Shown: piece after piece, positions 29,472 through 42,384 of the stretch | Layout: every line of letters starts with the position of its first letter | Position numbering within the stretch: position 1 is the stretch's first letter | DNA from: Xenorhabdus kozodoii | GTDB taxonomy: Bacteria; Pseudomonadota; Gammaproteobacteria; Enterobacterales; Enterobacteriaceae | Direction: 5' to 3' | Length of the DNA: 64,000 nucleotides | Assembly: GCF_002632875.1 (NCBI RefSeq) | Contig: NZ_NJCX01000021.1 | Location: 1 to 64,000, forward strand | The notes under the pieces: generated by a model | The model's database searches: none | Told to the model about the DNA's origin: nothing | What the model saw: the letters and a program-made list of their open reading frames with translations, nothing else | Program-made: the position numbers and the translations under genes

Positions 29472-29969
29472 TCAAGAAAATAATGTTAAGAATAACGCCG
29501 CCAAATACAAACCCACACCATAAGAAGTATGCGCCATCAGGCTTCTTAATCTGGCGGTAGTGGGAGCCGGTGTTTTAGATGCGGCAAAGCCCATTCCCAT
29601 ACCAGGCTGCATAATGAAGAAAGGGGCAACTAAGGTAACGATACCGATAATTAAAGCCGGCAGAAAAGTTGGGTTTTTTGCCCAATCTAATCCGCAAATA
29701 AGTAACAGCAAACCCGCAAAAATAATCCCAATCAAATAGTGAGCAAACCAACCCATCCCAGTTTCACCTTTCACTGGTTCAGCTTGTAGAATGGTTGTAT
29801 GAATAAATTTCCCCTTGGGAATGTGTCCAATCCAGCGCCCTACCATGCTATAGTTCAGGGAAGGAATGCCGAAACAGCGTTTCACAAAAACCGCCCAAAG
29901 ATCCATAACAACGGTTGCGCCAGCACCAATTAATACAGAATAAACAATCAACTCCAATCCTTCATTCAT
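29472..29969 (-). CDS. DUF2938 family membrane protein
   Basis: A 165-residue protein with four hydrophobic segments. The family signature region GAGATVVMDLWAVFVKRCFGIPSLNYSMVGRW occupies residues 17-48 (a single stretch around VMDLWA is the key part), followed by GWFAHYLIGIIFA. Function is unknown. It is divergent from the ArsR-rhodanese gene across a 134-bp region, an arrangement that suggests control by that regulator. Family call by motif recall. Confidence 0.75.
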   Translation of the reverse strand: MNEGLELIVYSVLIGAGATVVMDLWAVFVKRCFGIPSLNYSMVGRWIGHIPKGKFIHTTILQAEPVKGETGMGWFAHYLIGIIFAGLLLLICGLDWAKNPTFLPALIIGIVTLVAPFFIMQPGMGMGFAASKTPAPTTARLRSLMAHTSYGVGLYLAALFLTLFS

Positions 29970-30103
29970 CTGTTGCGATCCTCCGAATTGTGGCTATCTA
30001 TCATGGTTAATCAATTAGCGGGTACTCGAAATAGCGAAAAAACTTTGATACCATAATAATCAATTAATTTATTGAATATAATAACTCTGGAAGTGGAAAG
30101 TCA

Positions 30104-30745
30104 ATGTTTGATAAACAAATTCTTGTCGAGATCGCGGAAATTGCTAAAGTGTTGGGAAATATCCACCGATTGATACTGCTTGAATGCCTGATCGATACCG
30201 AACAATCCGTGGAAAATTTGTCGGCGCTTTCCGGCTTGTCGATTGCCAATACTTCCCAACATCTCCAGCATCTTAAACGTGCCGGGTTGCTCCAGTCTCG
30301 CAAATCGGGCAAGCATGTGCTTTACCGCCGGAGCGAAGGGCCGATTATGGACATTCTCTCTGCACTCCAGCAATATACCGAATTCAACCGCAAAGAAATG
30401 CGTAGGCTGATCGATGACTCAAGTAGTCAGGAAGCCATTTCATGGGAAGAGCTGCTGGAGCGGATCAAAGCAAAAAGTATGACCTTGCTTGATGTCAGGC
30501 CAAAAGAAGAGTTTGAGCAGGGCCACTTACCCAATGCTATTAATATTCCGGTTGATGAACTGGAACACCGATTGGATGAATTGGCATCCAACCAGGAATT
30601 GATCGCCTATTGCCGTGGCCCTTATTGTGTCCTTTCTGCCAATGCTCTCGCGTTGCTTCATGCCAAAGGAATTCAAGCCCGTCGGTTTAAAAAAGGCTTT
30701 TCGGGTTGGAAAGAGGCCGGCATGCGCATCGAAACGGACTCTTGA
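30104..30745 (+). CDS. ArsR-family HTH regulator fused to rhodanese domain
   Basis: A 213-residue two-domain protein. An ArsR winged HTH (residues about 10-95, SVENLSALSGLSIANTSQHL) is followed by a rhodanese-like domain (about 110-210) with DVRPKEEFEQGHLPNAINIP and the active loop YCRGPYCVLS, whose first Cys would carry a persulfide. Such fusions are thought to sense reactive sulfur or redox state. The gene is divergent from DUF2938 and stands 38 bp before the PTS gene, so it may be cotranscribed with it. No metal-binding CxC of the ArsR arsenite type is present. Confidence 0.85.
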   Translation: MFDKQILVEIAEIAKVLGNIHRLILLECLIDTEQSVENLSALSGLSIANTSQHLQHLKRAGLLQSRKSGKHVLYRRSEGPIMDILSALQQYTEFNRKEMRRLIDDSSSQEAISWEELLERIKAKSMTLLDVRPKEEFEQGHLPNAINIPVDELEHRLDELASNQELIAYCRGPYCVLSANALALLHAKGIQARRFKKGFSGWKEAGMRIETDS

Positions 30746-30750
30746 TTTGA

Positions 30751-32217
<1,467 letters not shown>

Positions 32218-32228
32218 GTGTCTAATGA

Positions 32229-33641
<1,413 letters not shown>

Positions 33642-33654
33642 TGTTGTTTCTGAT

Positions 33655-33690
33655 CCATCAAGGTGCTGGGTTTGTCCGGAACCTTGATGG
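33655..33690 (+). terminator. Inverted repeat after ascB
   Basis: CCATCAAGGT and ACCTTGATGG are separated by a 16-base loop just beyond the ascB stop. No U-tract follows, so terminator activity is uncertain. Confidence 0.4.
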
Positions 33691-33740
33691 CATTCATTAA
33701 GGTTATCCATCAATGATAGCAATAAGCAGTATGCGGATGG

Positions 33741-34316
33741 TTAACGACGTGCACTTTTCGGCCTGAATGCGGTGACAACGCTTTCATTCGTTTCCACATA
33801 AGGGCCATCCAGCAATTGGATGCAGTAGGGAACACTGGCAAAAATTCCTGCGACTAACACTTTGCCACTTTCGTCTTTTAACCCTTCCAGTGTTTCTGCG
33901 ATCGCTTTTGGTTGTCCGGGAAGGTTCAGGATCAGGGCTTGATTGCGGATCACGCCGACTTGTCGGGATAAAATTGCTGTTGGTACAAATTGAAGGCTGA
34001 TTTGGCGCATCTGTTCCCCAAATCCTGGCATTTCACGATCCGCAATTGCCAGCGTTGCATCCGGCGTGACATCGCGACGTGCTGGCCCTGTTCCCCCAGT
34101 GGTGAGTACCAGATGGCAGCCTAATTCATCGACCAATTCACACAATGTTTGTTCAATCAGGATTTGCTCATCAGGGATCAGGCGGGTTTCTACGCTAAAA
34201 GGTGTGGTAATCGTTTTTTTCAGCCATGTTTCCAGTGCGGGCAGCCCCTTATCCTGATAAACACCAGTGGAAGCGCGATCAGAAACAGACACGAGGCCAA
34301 TGCGCAATATATTCAT
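33741..34316 (-). CDS. mog: Molybdopterin adenylyltransferase
   Basis: Mog activates molybdopterin by adenylylation before molybdate insertion. The product is 191 residues starting MNILRIGLVSVSDRASTGVY. The MoaB/Mog signature LVLTTGGTGPARRDVTPDATL and LNLPGQPKAI are present. ATG at 34316 is chosen over the upstream frame by similarity to the E. coli start. In E. coli mog lies between talB and satP; here both sides carry insertions. Confidence 0.95.
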   Translation of the reverse strand: MNILRIGLVSVSDRASTGVYQDKGLPALETWLKKTITTPFSVETRLIPDEQILIEQTLCELVDELGCHLVLTTGGTGPARRDVTPDATLAIADREMPGFGEQMRQISLQFVPTAILSRQVGVIRNQALILNLPGQPKAIAETLEGLKDESGKVLVAGIFASVPYCIQLLDGPYVETNESVVTAFRPKSARR

Positions 34317-34525
34317 ATAAACCTCAATTACTTTATGAAAAATAATAAAATTTGTTGGCTGCAACTTGAAATTTATTGGGGATAAGTTATAGCGGAGTCG
34401 ATGGTAGCACGGCTGCAACGTCGTTGCAGCTCCTGCTATTCATCTGCATGATATTGTATATTTCATCGTCCACATCCATCCCCAATCAACCTTTTCACTG
34501 GCGGGTTGGCTATCGCTTTCATCAT

Positions 34526-34584
34526 AGCCTGAGGAACTCACCGATTTTATTTTTTTAACAAAAACGGTGATTATACCTCAGGCT
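34526..34584 (-). terminator. Long inverted repeat downstream of TonB receptor
   Basis: Arms AGCCTGAGG ... CACCGATTTT and AAAACGGTGA ... CCTCAGGCT enclose a T-rich loop. It lies about 45 bp past the receptor stop on the minus strand and likely ends that transcript. Confidence 0.6.
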
Positions 34585-34627
34585 CTTTCTTAAGCAGAGT
34601 TCGGGTTATTTCATCAACTTTATGTGA

Positions 34628-36880
34628 TCAAAAAGTCGCTGTTAGACCTAACCTGAATGTACGGCCAGGAGAAGGAATATAACCCACATTAATTGGCTGT
34701 ATATAATATCTGTCAAAAACATTATCTACAGTAAAATCGGCTATTATATTTTTGCTGATAATTAATGAGCTTCTAAGATCAACAATGGTTGCGGGTTTAT
34801 AGTCAACCGGTGCTAACAATGGCGCAGAACCTCGTGCAACCCCAGCGGTTGGTATTGCTCTTTTATCAAAGTAAGATATTCGTCCACCAATAGACAGTTT
34901 GTTGTTAAAGAACCCCTGATTGACATCGAGTGAGTAGCTTTTTTTAGGTGGAATGTGGTTTGTTGCATAGTCAGAGGGAAGATTCTCATTAACACATCCC
35001 ATTTCTTTTTTACAAAACTCAATATTTATATAGTAATTTGCGGATGCTTTGACTGTAAAATCCTTAATCTTATAGCTGGTTTCCAGTTCAATCCCTTCAA
35101 ATTTTGCTTTATTGATATTATCAATATGCATTGAAAATTTATTCCATTGCCAGCTACGACTAATATAATTATCAATATTGGAGTTAAAATAACCGATGCC
35201 CAGTTTTAACTCATCATCTGCTAGTAAGTTTTCAAAGCCAAACGAAGATCCTATTTCAATATTTTTCATCGTTTCATGCTGTAGATTATTATCAGCTTTC
35301 ATGAAAAAGCCATTTGTCCCTTCAACTAATGAAGGAAATCTTGGGCTTTGCGAATAGCGGCTATACAGCATGATTTGCTTTATTGGCCTATATTCAACCC
35401 CGAAACTGTATCCATAAGCTGTGGCATCTTTAGGTATTGATGGGGTATCACCTGTATCTTTTAATGAATAACCTTTATGCTCAAGAGAGGATAATAAATT
35501 AATTTGATCGGTTAATTCATATTTTCCATTAACAAAAATACGGTATTCTTGTCTTGTTCCTTCTCGCTGGTGAGGGTTCTGGGACCAAAAACCTTTGGCG
35601 GGTCCCGTTTTTTCGGTAAGATAACTCCCGCCCAGAAGGACACTTGTTGGCCTATGATATATATCAAATTCTAAGTTATTAGAAAGATTCACTCCCCATG
35701 TGTCAGATTTCTTTTCATCACCTAATGTATTTTGGGATGTTTTAGGTCTGTCTTTTAAATTTAAATGCCACAGAGAAACGTTAAAATCAATCAATGGATT
35801 GCTTGATTTCCAATCATAACCCAGTTTATATCTTGCCAAACGAACATAAGCATTGGGTCCTTGTGAAACAGAAACCGTTGTTCCTTTATCTATCGTTGTT
35901 GTATCTGCAACATAGGTCTCACCAAAGGTACTGTCATATAGACTGTAAACAGCACTAACCCGGTGCTCATCATTAATCCATGCGCTGGCTTTTAACAAAT
36001 AAGAATTTGTATTTTCTGAGGTATTAGGTACTGCTGCACCTTTAGGATAAATGGTATAACCCGCATCTTGGACAGTATTGGTTGTGACGGGGCAAGGCGC
36101 TATCTCGTCATTATCATCATAATATTCATCAGGGCATAAATAGCCGGGTAACTTATCATTAGTTGCACCAAATCCTTTTTTTCCTGAATGATAATTCCCC
36201 CTGATGCGCTTTGATATCCCAGCTAAAAGCTCTAAATTTTCATCTGCATAAGCAATCACCATACTTCTGGTATTGTTTTTTCCATTAAATAGGTTTTCTT
36301 TTATTGGCGACGGTTCATCATTCCATGTGTAGTTATTATAGTTTGAATGGTTGCTCAAAATACTGCCTTTTAGGCGTATACCAAAATTCTCCCCTGGAAT
36401 TAATATATCAGCGGGAGTAATGGTTTTCATATTTACAGTCCCCCCAATCCCGGTCATACCAGAACCGCCATAAAATCCTTTTTTTATACCGACTTCACCG
36501 ATGAAATCGGGATCAATATAAGTCCGATTAGATACCCCTTGATAGCCGCGATATAAGGCTGTCTGATTGATCGTATCATCCACGCTCGTCGCAATTCTTC
36601 CCTGGCCTTGTAAACCTCGAATATTGACATCGATTGCGCCTGATGATCGAGATTCACCCGATAGAACGCCCGATGTACTTTTAAATATATCAGCAGGGTT
36701 AATGATTATTTGTTTATTTAATTCCTGGCTATTGAGTAAAATTTCATTACTCTTCTTTAAATCTAATGAAGAATGAACATAGATAGTATCGTTTGAATGA
36801 TCGGGAGTTAATTCATTAGCAGCGAAAGAGTAAAGTGGGCTGACTGCAAAAAGAGTGATAAAAAAGTGTGGGTTATTCAT
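34628..36880 (-). CDS. TonB-dependent outer-membrane receptor (heme/siderophore type)
   Basis: A 750-residue TonB-dependent transporter. A signal peptide (residues 1-20, cleavage after YSFA), a TonB-box-like DTIYVHSS, the plug domain (GAIDVNIRGLQGQGRI, GGTVNMKT) and a beta-barrel ending in FRLGLTATF are seen. The plug resembles hemin/HasR-type receptors, but no clear FRAP/NPXL heme motif was found, so the ligand is open. ATG at 36880 is preferred because the longer frame translates the Fur box. Iron control is indicated by that box at 36899-36917. No ABC or TonB partner genes are adjacent. Confidence 0.85.
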   Translation of the reverse strand: MNNPHFFITLFAVSPLYSFAANELTPDHSNDTIYVHSSLDLKKSNEILLNSQELNKQIIINPADIFKSTSGVLSGESRSSGAIDVNIRGLQGQGRIATSVDDTINQTALYRGYQGVSNRTYIDPDFIGEVGIKKGFYGGSGMTGIGGTVNMKTITPADILIPGENFGIRLKGSILSNHSNYNNYTWNDEPSPIKENLFNGKNNTRSMVIAYADENLELLAGISKRIRGNYHSGKKGFGATNDKLPGYLCPDEYYDDNDEIAPCPVTTNTVQDAGYTIYPKGAAVPNTSENTNSYLLKASAWINDEHRVSAVYSLYDSTFGETYVADTTTIDKGTTVSVSQGPNAYVRLARYKLGYDWKSSNPLIDFNVSLWHLNLKDRPKTSQNTLGDEKKSDTWGVNLSNNLEFDIYHRPTSVLLGGSYLTEKTGPAKGFWSQNPHQREGTRQEYRIFVNGKYELTDQINLLSSLEHKGYSLKDTGDTPSIPKDATAYGYSFGVEYRPIKQIMLYSRYSQSPRFPSLVEGTNGFFMKADNNLQHETMKNIEIGSSFGFENLLADDELKLGIGYFNSNIDNYISRSWQWNKFSMHIDNINKAKFEGIELETSYKIKDFTVKASANYYINIEFCKKEMGCVNENLPSDYATNHIPPKKSYSLDVNQGFFNNKLSIGGRISYFDKRAIPTAGVARGSAPLLAPVDYKPATIVDLRSSLIISKNIIADFTVDNVFDRYYIQPINVGYIPSPGRTFRLGLTATF

Positions 36881-36898
36881 AAAATGACTAAAATTGTT

Positions 36899-36917
36899 GA
36901 TAATAATAACTATTATC
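36899..36917 (-). promoter_or_regulatory. Fur box of the TonB receptor
   Basis: The 19-bp sequence on the minus strand is GATAATAGTTATTATTATC, against the consensus GATAATGATAATCATTATC. It lies 18 bp upstream of the receptor ATG, consistent with Fur-iron repression. Confidence 0.85.
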
Positions 36918-36925
36918 ATTATGCA

Positions 36926-38082
36926 TTAATAAAGTTCTTTGAACAACTTATCTTTAGGTTTTTTCATAAGGAGCGAAGCGTCACGATGATCCCGTTGTGC
37001 TCGTGAGTGGTTACCTGTGGCAGCTAACAGCAGGGCTGCTATGTATGTATCCACGGGGCGAGCGCGGAGCCAAAAGGCAAGCGTATAGACCTCCCAAAAT
37101 GTAATAAGCCGCCACAATCACGCATACGATCCGCATATGCCTCATACTCGGCCACTTGCAAATAAATCCCGCCGACATCATCTGATTGGCTTTTTTGTAT
37201 GTCCCTGGGCGCAGCCCTGACCCAATGTTTTATAGCAACGACTGCGTGTAGGCGGTGCTACAAAACACATCTGGTCCCGAATTTGACCTTAAACTTTCTG
37301 AAATTTATTCCCAACTCCACAGTCATCCTGACTGACCAGAGTATCCCAGTCTGATGCATTTCTAGGTTTTTGTTTTGTCATGCGTCCCCTTATATACCAA
37401 TCTAACTTCAAGTTGCAATTTACAACACTATATGAAACCTGATTTCTCCCCGCGAAGCGGGGAGAAATCACACGCATCTTGAAGTTAGATTGGTATATAC
37501 TTTATCACCTTTTTTACCTATTGTTTAAATTGCTTTATAAATTTATTTATTAAAAAACATTCTATCTTTTTTTTAATTTAATCCAGATAAACGATATTCC
37601 ATTTAAATTATTCAAGTTAAAATTAATTGGCTTAGTTTAAATTTCCAAAATTTATTTTTTTCGCAACCGACAACGGTTCAATCCCCGTCTTATCAAAATA
37701 CTAACAATTTTAATAAGACGGGCTATCTGTATCACACGTCATCAATTACGTCTTTTACCGTCTCGTTCTGGCGAGCGACGATAACGGCGCTCATTGACTT
37801 TCCAACCGAATGCCAACCGCGAGCCATCAGCAGGGTTAATGTTTCCCTAAATTTTCAATAGAACGGTTACGCACTGTCAGTGTCAGGAACATCCAGTGGG
37901 AATCAGGATAATCTGCCACAATACGGGCAGTGATGGATAAAAACGGGCTTGCCACATAAGCGATCGCCTCCACTGACAGACAGGACAATGCCGAACACAG
38001 CAGAAATGCGCCTCATGAAGCCTCAGGCGCGTTTCTCCAGTATCTGCCCAATAAAGGGGAGGATCAAATCGGCCTGATGGCG
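36926..38082. other. Degenerate insertion scar between TonB receptor and talB
   Basis: About 1.2 kb without an intact gene. It contains short unassigned minus-strand frames (36926-37117; a 30-codon frame with an AGGGG ribosome site reading MTKQKPRNASDWDTLVSQ at about 37289-37381), palindromic repeat copy 5, an AT-rich stretch, and the rolling-circle rep relic at 37836-38095. Base composition switches between AT-rich and GC-richer patches, as expected for patchwork debris. Confidence 0.55.
37393..37497 (+). repeat. Palindromic repeat family, copy 5 (fully symmetrical)
   Basis: A 105-bp element: TATACCAATCTAACTTCAAG ... core CCCCGCGAAGCGGGG ... CTTGAAGTTAGATTGGTATA. Unlike the other copies, its two 20-bp ends are perfect inverted repeats. 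Confidence 0.9.
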
Positions 38083-38095
38083 AGGCAAAAAACAA
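37836..38095 (-). pseudogene. Rolling-circle plasmid replication protein (Rep) relic
   Basis: The minus strand encodes RLRLHEAHFCCVRHCPVC followed by QWRRSLMWQARFYPSLP, the Cys-rich N-terminal block typical of rolling-circle plasmid Rep proteins (HFC..R.CPVCQWRRS). After a frameshift near 37925 the next frame continues with DYPDSHWMFLTLTVRNRSIE, the adjoining Rep block LTLTVRN, and then stops at 37836. The catalytic Tyr region is absent. It is a decayed plasmid gene fixed in the chromosome next to talB. Recognition is by motif recall. Confidence 0.7.
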
Positions 38096-38121
38096 ACCCC
38101 ATTAATTTGAATGGGGTTTGT
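38084..38121 (-). terminator. talB intrinsic terminator
   Basis: ACAAACCCCATT and AATGGGGTTTGT form a stem; on the minus strand it is followed by TTTTTTGCC. It lies about 50 bp after the talB stop. Confidence 0.85.
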
Positions 38122-38171
38122 CTGTGGTTTAAGTCGCCTTTGGGCAAGAAAAAATGGCCTATCGCTTGGGG

Positions 38172-39125
38172 TTACAGCAGATCAGCGATCATGCTCTCAA
38201 GTTTGCCTTGGTCTATGGCAAACTTACGGATCCCTTCCGCCAGTTTTTCAGTTGCCATGGCGTCCTGGTGGTGGTTCCAGTAGAACTCGGCTTCCGTCAT
38301 TGGGGCTGGGCGCTGTTTGATTTCGCCTTCATAACCCAGTTTGCGCTCGACTTCACCTTCTGCTTCTGACAGCTCTTTCAGCAGTGCAGGGGAAATGGTC
38401 AGACGATCACAACCCGCCAGTTCCAGAATTTCACCCGCGTTACGGAAACTTGCCCCCATAACCACCGTGTGATAACCGTGCTCTTTGTAGTATTGATAAA
38501 TCTCAGCCACAGAAATCACACCGGGATCTTCATGTGGGGCGAATGCTTTCTGGTCACCGTTTGCTTTGTACCAGTCAAGGATACGACCCACAAATGGCGA
38601 AATCAGGTAAACCCCGGCTTCTGCGCAAGCACGTGCCTGGGCGAAGGAGAACAGCAGAGTCAGGTTACAGTTGATGCCTTCTTTTTCCAGTTGTTCCGCT
38701 GCCCGGATGCCTTGCCAGGTGGAAGCCAGTTTGATCAGAATGCGATCGTTGCTGATACCCGCTTCGTTATACAGTGTGATCAGGCGTTTTGCTTTCGCTA
38801 CGCTCGCTTCGGTGTCATAAGACAGGCGAGCATCAACCTCAGTGGAGATACGGCCAGGGATCAGTTTCAGAATTTCCAGACCAATGTTGACCGCCAATTT
38901 ATCGCCGGCATCAATCACTTGCTGTTCACGGGAGTCGCTTTGACCACGCGCCCATTCAATGGCTTCATCAATCAGTTGGCGATATTCTGGGATCTGAGCT
39001 GCATTTAAAATCAGGGAAGGGTTAGTGGTCGCATCTTGCGGCTGGTACAGTTTCATTGCCGCGATATCCCCGGTATCTGCTACGACTGTTGTCAGATTAC
39101 GCAGGGAAGTCAGTTTATCGGTCAT
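38172..39125 (-). CDS. talB: Transaldolase B
   Basis: A 317-residue pentose phosphate pathway transaldolase that moves a dihydroxyacetone unit between sedoheptulose-7-P and glyceraldehyde-3-[21 protein letters not shown] is the family start, the Schiff-base Lys is in [16 protein letters not shown], and [10 protein letters not shown] is conserved. ATG at 39125 is chosen over an upstream in-frame extension. yaaJ, which separates yaaA and talB in E. coli, is absent here. Confidence 0.97.
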   Translation of the reverse strand: MTDKLTSLRNLTTVVADTGDIAAMKLYQPQDATTNPSLILNAAQIPEYRQLIDEAIEWARGQSDSREQQVIDAGDKLAVNIGLEILKLIPGRISTEVDARLSYDTEASVAKAKRLITLYNEAGISNDRILIKLASTWQGIRAAEQLEKEGINCNLTLLFSFAQARACAEAGVYLISPFVGRILDWYKANGDQKAFAPHEDPGVISVAEIYQYYKEHGYHTVVMGASFRNAGEILELAGCDRLTISPALLKELSEAEGEVERKLGYEGEIKQRPAPMTEAEFYWNHHQDAMATEKLAEGIRKFAIDQGKLESMIADLL

Positions 39126-39303
39126 GTTTAATATCTCATCGTTATACGTAAAATCGTTGGCAACGTTGCCTCGCCGCCTCGCCATCCGGTGATAATAACA
39201 TGGTCAAGCGCGGCTGTAAGGTAGGAAAATTCTATCACTGAGATTCTCCTCTTTTTGCCTTTTTTGCTAAAGTGAGGGAAGTCTGGATTATTAGGAAAAA
39301 ATG

Positions 39304-40080
39304 ATGCTTATTATTATTTCACCGGCAAAAACACTCGATTATGCAAGCCCACTCGCCACAGAAAAGTTTAGCCAACCGCTGTTATTAAACAAATCTCAAC
39401 AACTGATCGAGATTTGCCGAACCTTAACCCCCGCGCAAATCGGCAGTTTGATGGGGATCAGTGATAAGTTGGCGGGGTTAAATGCCGCTCGTTTTGGTGA
39501 GTGGCAACCAAATTTCACGCCAGAAAATGCGCGTCAGGCGATTTTGGCATTTAAAGGCGATGTTTATACCGGTATGCAGGCTGAAACGTTCACTGCTGGC
39601 GATTTTGAATTTGCCCAAACACATTTAAGAATTTTATCGGGTCTGTATGGGGTGTTGCGTCCTCTCGATCTGATGCAGCCTTATCGTTTGGAAATGGGCA
39701 TTAAACTGGGAAATCCACGCGGTAAAGATCTGTATCAGTTTTGGGGTGATTGCATTACGGAAAACTTGAATGCCGCACTGGAACAGCAAGGTGATGACGT
39801 TCTGCTCAATCTGGCATCCGATGAGTATTTCAAATCAGTCAATACCAAAAAACTGGCCGCCAAGATGATCAAACCTGTTTTTCTGGACGAAAAAAATGGC
39901 AAATACAAGGTCATTAGTTTCTATGCCAAAAAGGCGCGTGGCTTGATGAGCCGTTTTATTATTCAGAACCAACTGACCGATCCCGCGCGGCTGGTGGAGT
40001 TTAATTTGGAAGGATACGCTTTTGATAGATCGCTCTCTAAAGGGGATGAATTAGTATTTAAGCGTTCTCTGGCAATGTGA
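39304..40080 (+). CDS. yaaA: Peroxide stress protein YaaA (DUF328)
   Basis: A 258-residue DUF328 protein that in E. coli is induced by OxyR and lowers free iron and DNA damage under peroxide stress. The start [20 protein letters not shown] and the C-terminal [13 protein letters not shown] are typical. Two consecutive ATGs occur at 39301 and 39304; AGGA spacing and family length favour the second. It is divergent from talB and convergent with thrC. Confidence 0.93.
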   Translation: MLIIISPAKTLDYASPLATEKFSQPLLLNKSQQLIEICRTLTPAQIGSLMGISDKLAGLNAARFGEWQPNFTPENARQAILAFKGDVYTGMQAETFTAGDFEFAQTHLRILSGLYGVLRPLDLMQPYRLEMGIKLGNPRGKDLYQFWGDCITENLNAALEQQGDDVLLNLASDEYFKSVNTKKLAAKMIKPVFLDEKNGKYKVISFYAKKARGLMSRFIIQNQLTDPARLVEFNLEGYAFDRSLSKGDELVFKRSLAM

Positions 40081-40119
40081 TGCCTATTGGCGCCGTAAAA
40101 AATCATCGATCTTATTCAT

Positions 40120-40146
40120 GTCACTCCACCAAAATGAGGGAGTGAC
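40120..40146. terminator. Hairpin between yaaA and thrC
   Basis: GTCACTCC and GGAGTGAC flank a loop in the convergent yaaA/thrC interval, followed by AAAA. It is a modest terminator candidate for both genes. Confidence 0.5.
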
Positions 40147-40156
40147 AAAAATGAGG

Positions 40157-41449
40157 TTATTTCGGTGCTTGTTCCATCAAAAACTGACGCAACGCTGAAA
40201 AATCAGCGGGCATAAAGTGGGATAACACGTCCAAATCTGCGCGCTCAGCCAGCGCTTGTGGTAAAGGGAGTGGCTGGCCGAGAGTGGCTTCGACACTTTC
40301 CTTGAATTTGGCCGGATGCGCAGTGCCTAAGAACAGGCCAGATTCCCCTTCCTGTAATTGATCACGCAGTACACGATAAGCGATGGCTGCATGGGGTTCG
40401 GAAATATAGCCTTTTGCCGCCAGCTCGCGCAGGGTGCTTTGGGTGGTTGCGTCATCTACAACCCCATTTGCCAGCTCACTCAGCGCCCAGCCTTGGCGTT
40501 TGAAGAGTTCTTCAATCCGCGGCCAGTTATTGGGCTGGCTGACATCCATGGCATTGGACAGCGTCGGAATCGTTTGATGGGGCTGCCACTCGCCTTCTGC
40601 TAAATAACGCGGTACGGTGTCATTGACATTGGTTGCCGCGATAAAACGTTTTACCGGCAATCCCAGCGATTTTGCCAATAGCCCCGCGGTTAAATTACCG
40701 AAATTGCCGCTTGGGACAGAAATCACCAACTGCTCACGTTTTTCTGCGGGGATCTGTGCAACGGCTTCAAAGTAATAACAGATTTGTGCCAGCAGGCGGC
40801 TGATATTAATGGAGTTGGCTGAGTTGAGGTATAAGGCTTGTTTCAACTCTTCGTCATCAAAAGCCTGTTTAACTAATGCCTGACACGCATCGAAATCCCC
40901 CTTGATCGCAACGGTATGGATATTACCACCCAGCGTACAAAAGAGTTTTTCCTGCAATGGGCTGATCTTGCCTTCAGGATAAAGGATCACGACCTGTACG
41001 TTATTCACCCCATAGAAAGCATGGGCGACAGCGGCGCCAGTATCACCGGATGTTGCCGTCAAAATAGTGACGGGCTGTTCTCTTGCGATCTGGGAAAGAA
41101 TTTGCGCCATGAAACGGCCGCCAAAGTCTTTGAAAGCCAGTGTCGGGCCGTGATAAAGCTCCAGTGAAGCGATGTCATCTTCGACAGTCGTTACGGGGGC
41201 AGGGAAGGCAAACGCATTTTTCACACGGGCTGCCAATTGTGCGGCGGGAATTTCATCGCCAATAAAAGCAGAGAGAATGCGTTGGCTGCGGCTGACAAAA
41301 TCCAATTGCAATAAGTCGTCAATTTCATCACGGCTGAACTTTGGCAAATCTTGCGGAAAAAAAAGGCCTTGTTGTTGACCTAACCCCTGTTTTACCGCCT
41401 GTGAAAAACTGACCTGCTCGCTGTTGTCTTTTAAGTTATATAATTTCAT
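40157..41449 (-). CDS. thrC: Threonine synthase
   Basis: A PLP enzyme converting O-phosphohomoserine to threonine. The product is 430 residues starting MKLYNLKDNSEQVSFSQAV. The PLP Lys lies in GPTLAFKDFGGRFM, and the phosphate loop SVPSGNFGNLTAG is present. Its start lies 2 bp beyond the thrB stop. It is the last gene of the thrLABC operon. Confidence 0.98.
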   Translation of the reverse strand: MKLYNLKDNSEQVSFSQAVKQGLGQQQGLFFPQDLPKFSRDEIDDLLQLDFVSRSQRILSAFIGDEIPAAQLAARVKNAFAFPAPVTTVEDDIASLELYHGPTLAFKDFGGRFMAQILSQIAREQPVTILTATSGDTGAAVAHAFYGVNNVQVVILYPEGKISPLQEKLFCTLGGNIHTVAIKGDFDACQALVKQAFDDEELKQALYLNSANSINISRLLAQICYYFEAVAQIPAEKREQLVISVPSGNFGNLTAGLLAKSLGLPVKRFIAATNVNDTVPRYLAEGEWQPHQTIPTLSNAMDVSQPNNWPRIEELFKRQGWALSELANGVVDDATTQSTLRELAAKGYISEPHAAIAYRVLRDQLQEGESGLFLGTAHPAKFKESVEATLGQPLPLPQALAERADLDVLSHFMPADFSALRQFLMEQAPK

Positions 41450-41451
41450 GG

Positions 41452-42384
41452 TTACTTTACCTGTCGTGCGCCTGCGAGATCCAGACGGCAAATGTGTACA
41501 AAGCCTTCATCATTCTGTACGTAATGCTGTTGCAGCCAGTGGGCAACGTCGTTTGCTACAGTCATTTCATTACAAATGGCAAAAAGTGTGGGGCCGGAGC
41601 CGGAAATGCTGCACGCCAGTGCCCCTAATTTTTTGACTGCTTCACGTGCGTCGGCAAATCCGGGTAAGAGTTGTGTGCGATAAGGCTCTGCCACAACATC
41701 TTGCATTAATTTGGCCGCCAGTTCGGGTTGCCGGGTATGGCAAGCGTGGATAAAACCTGCAAAGTGACGCCCGTGTTCAATGATGTCCTTACGGGCATAG
41801 TGTGTTGGCAAGATCTCACGGGCTTCTGCGGTTGAGACTTTAATGCCGGGATAAGCCATAACCCAGAGCCAATCATCAAATGTAGGAACGGGCAAACAGG
41901 TGGTATCTTCCTGAGATAATATCAATTGCAATCCCCCTAAATAGCAGGGAGCAACATTATCATAATGAACACCACCGGAAATGCGTCCTTCTAACTCCCC
42001 CATCATGTCCAGTAACTGGTGTTGGTTAAATGGGCGGCCTGCATATTCATTTAATGCCACTAAACCGGCCACGACGGAACAGGCACTGGAGCCTAATCCC
42101 GAACCGATCGGCATGTTTTTCTCTAATGTCATGGTAACGGGAAGCGTTTTCCCCAACCGTTGACAAAAAAGTTGCCAGCACTGGTAGACAATATTTTGTT
42201 TGGGATCGGCAGGTAATTTGCCGACAAATTTCCCTTCATTATTCAGGCTGAAACTTTCAGCTTCACTGACGGAGACACAATCTCCCAGCAACGAGCCATC
42301 AACAGGAGAAACCGCTGCGCCGAGTACATCAAATCCGACGCCAACATTCCCGATAGAGGCAGGCGCATAAACCCTGACAACCAT
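41452..42384 (-). CDS. thrB: Homoserine kinase
   Basis: A GHMP-family kinase of 310 residues that phosphorylates homoserine. [19 protein letters not shown] is the N-terminus, the ATP loop is [17 protein letters not shown], and the C-terminal [14 protein letters not shown] completes the fold. The start codon shares a base with the thrA stop (TAATG), so translation is coupled. Confidence 0.98.
   Translation of the reverse strand: MVVRVYAPASIGNVGVGFDVLGAAVSPVDGSLLGDCVSVSEAESFSLNNEGKFVGKLPADPKQNIVYQCWQLFCQRLGKTLPVTMTLEKNMPIGSGLGSSACSVVAGLVALNEYAGRPFNQHQLLDMMGELEGRISGGVHYDNVAPCYLGGLQLILSQEDTTCLPVPTFDDWLWVMAYPGIKVSTAEAREILPTHYARKDIIEHGRHFAGFIHACHTRQPELAAKLMQDVVAEPYRTQLLPGFADAREAVKKLGALACSISGSGPTLFAICNEMTVANDVAHWLQQHYVQNDEGFVHICRLDLAGARQVK

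Noticed and set aside
36926-37117. 63-codon minus-strand frame upstream of the TonB receptor
   Set aside because: It resembles generic phage or plasmid debris, but I could not identify a family; kept only as part of the scar region.
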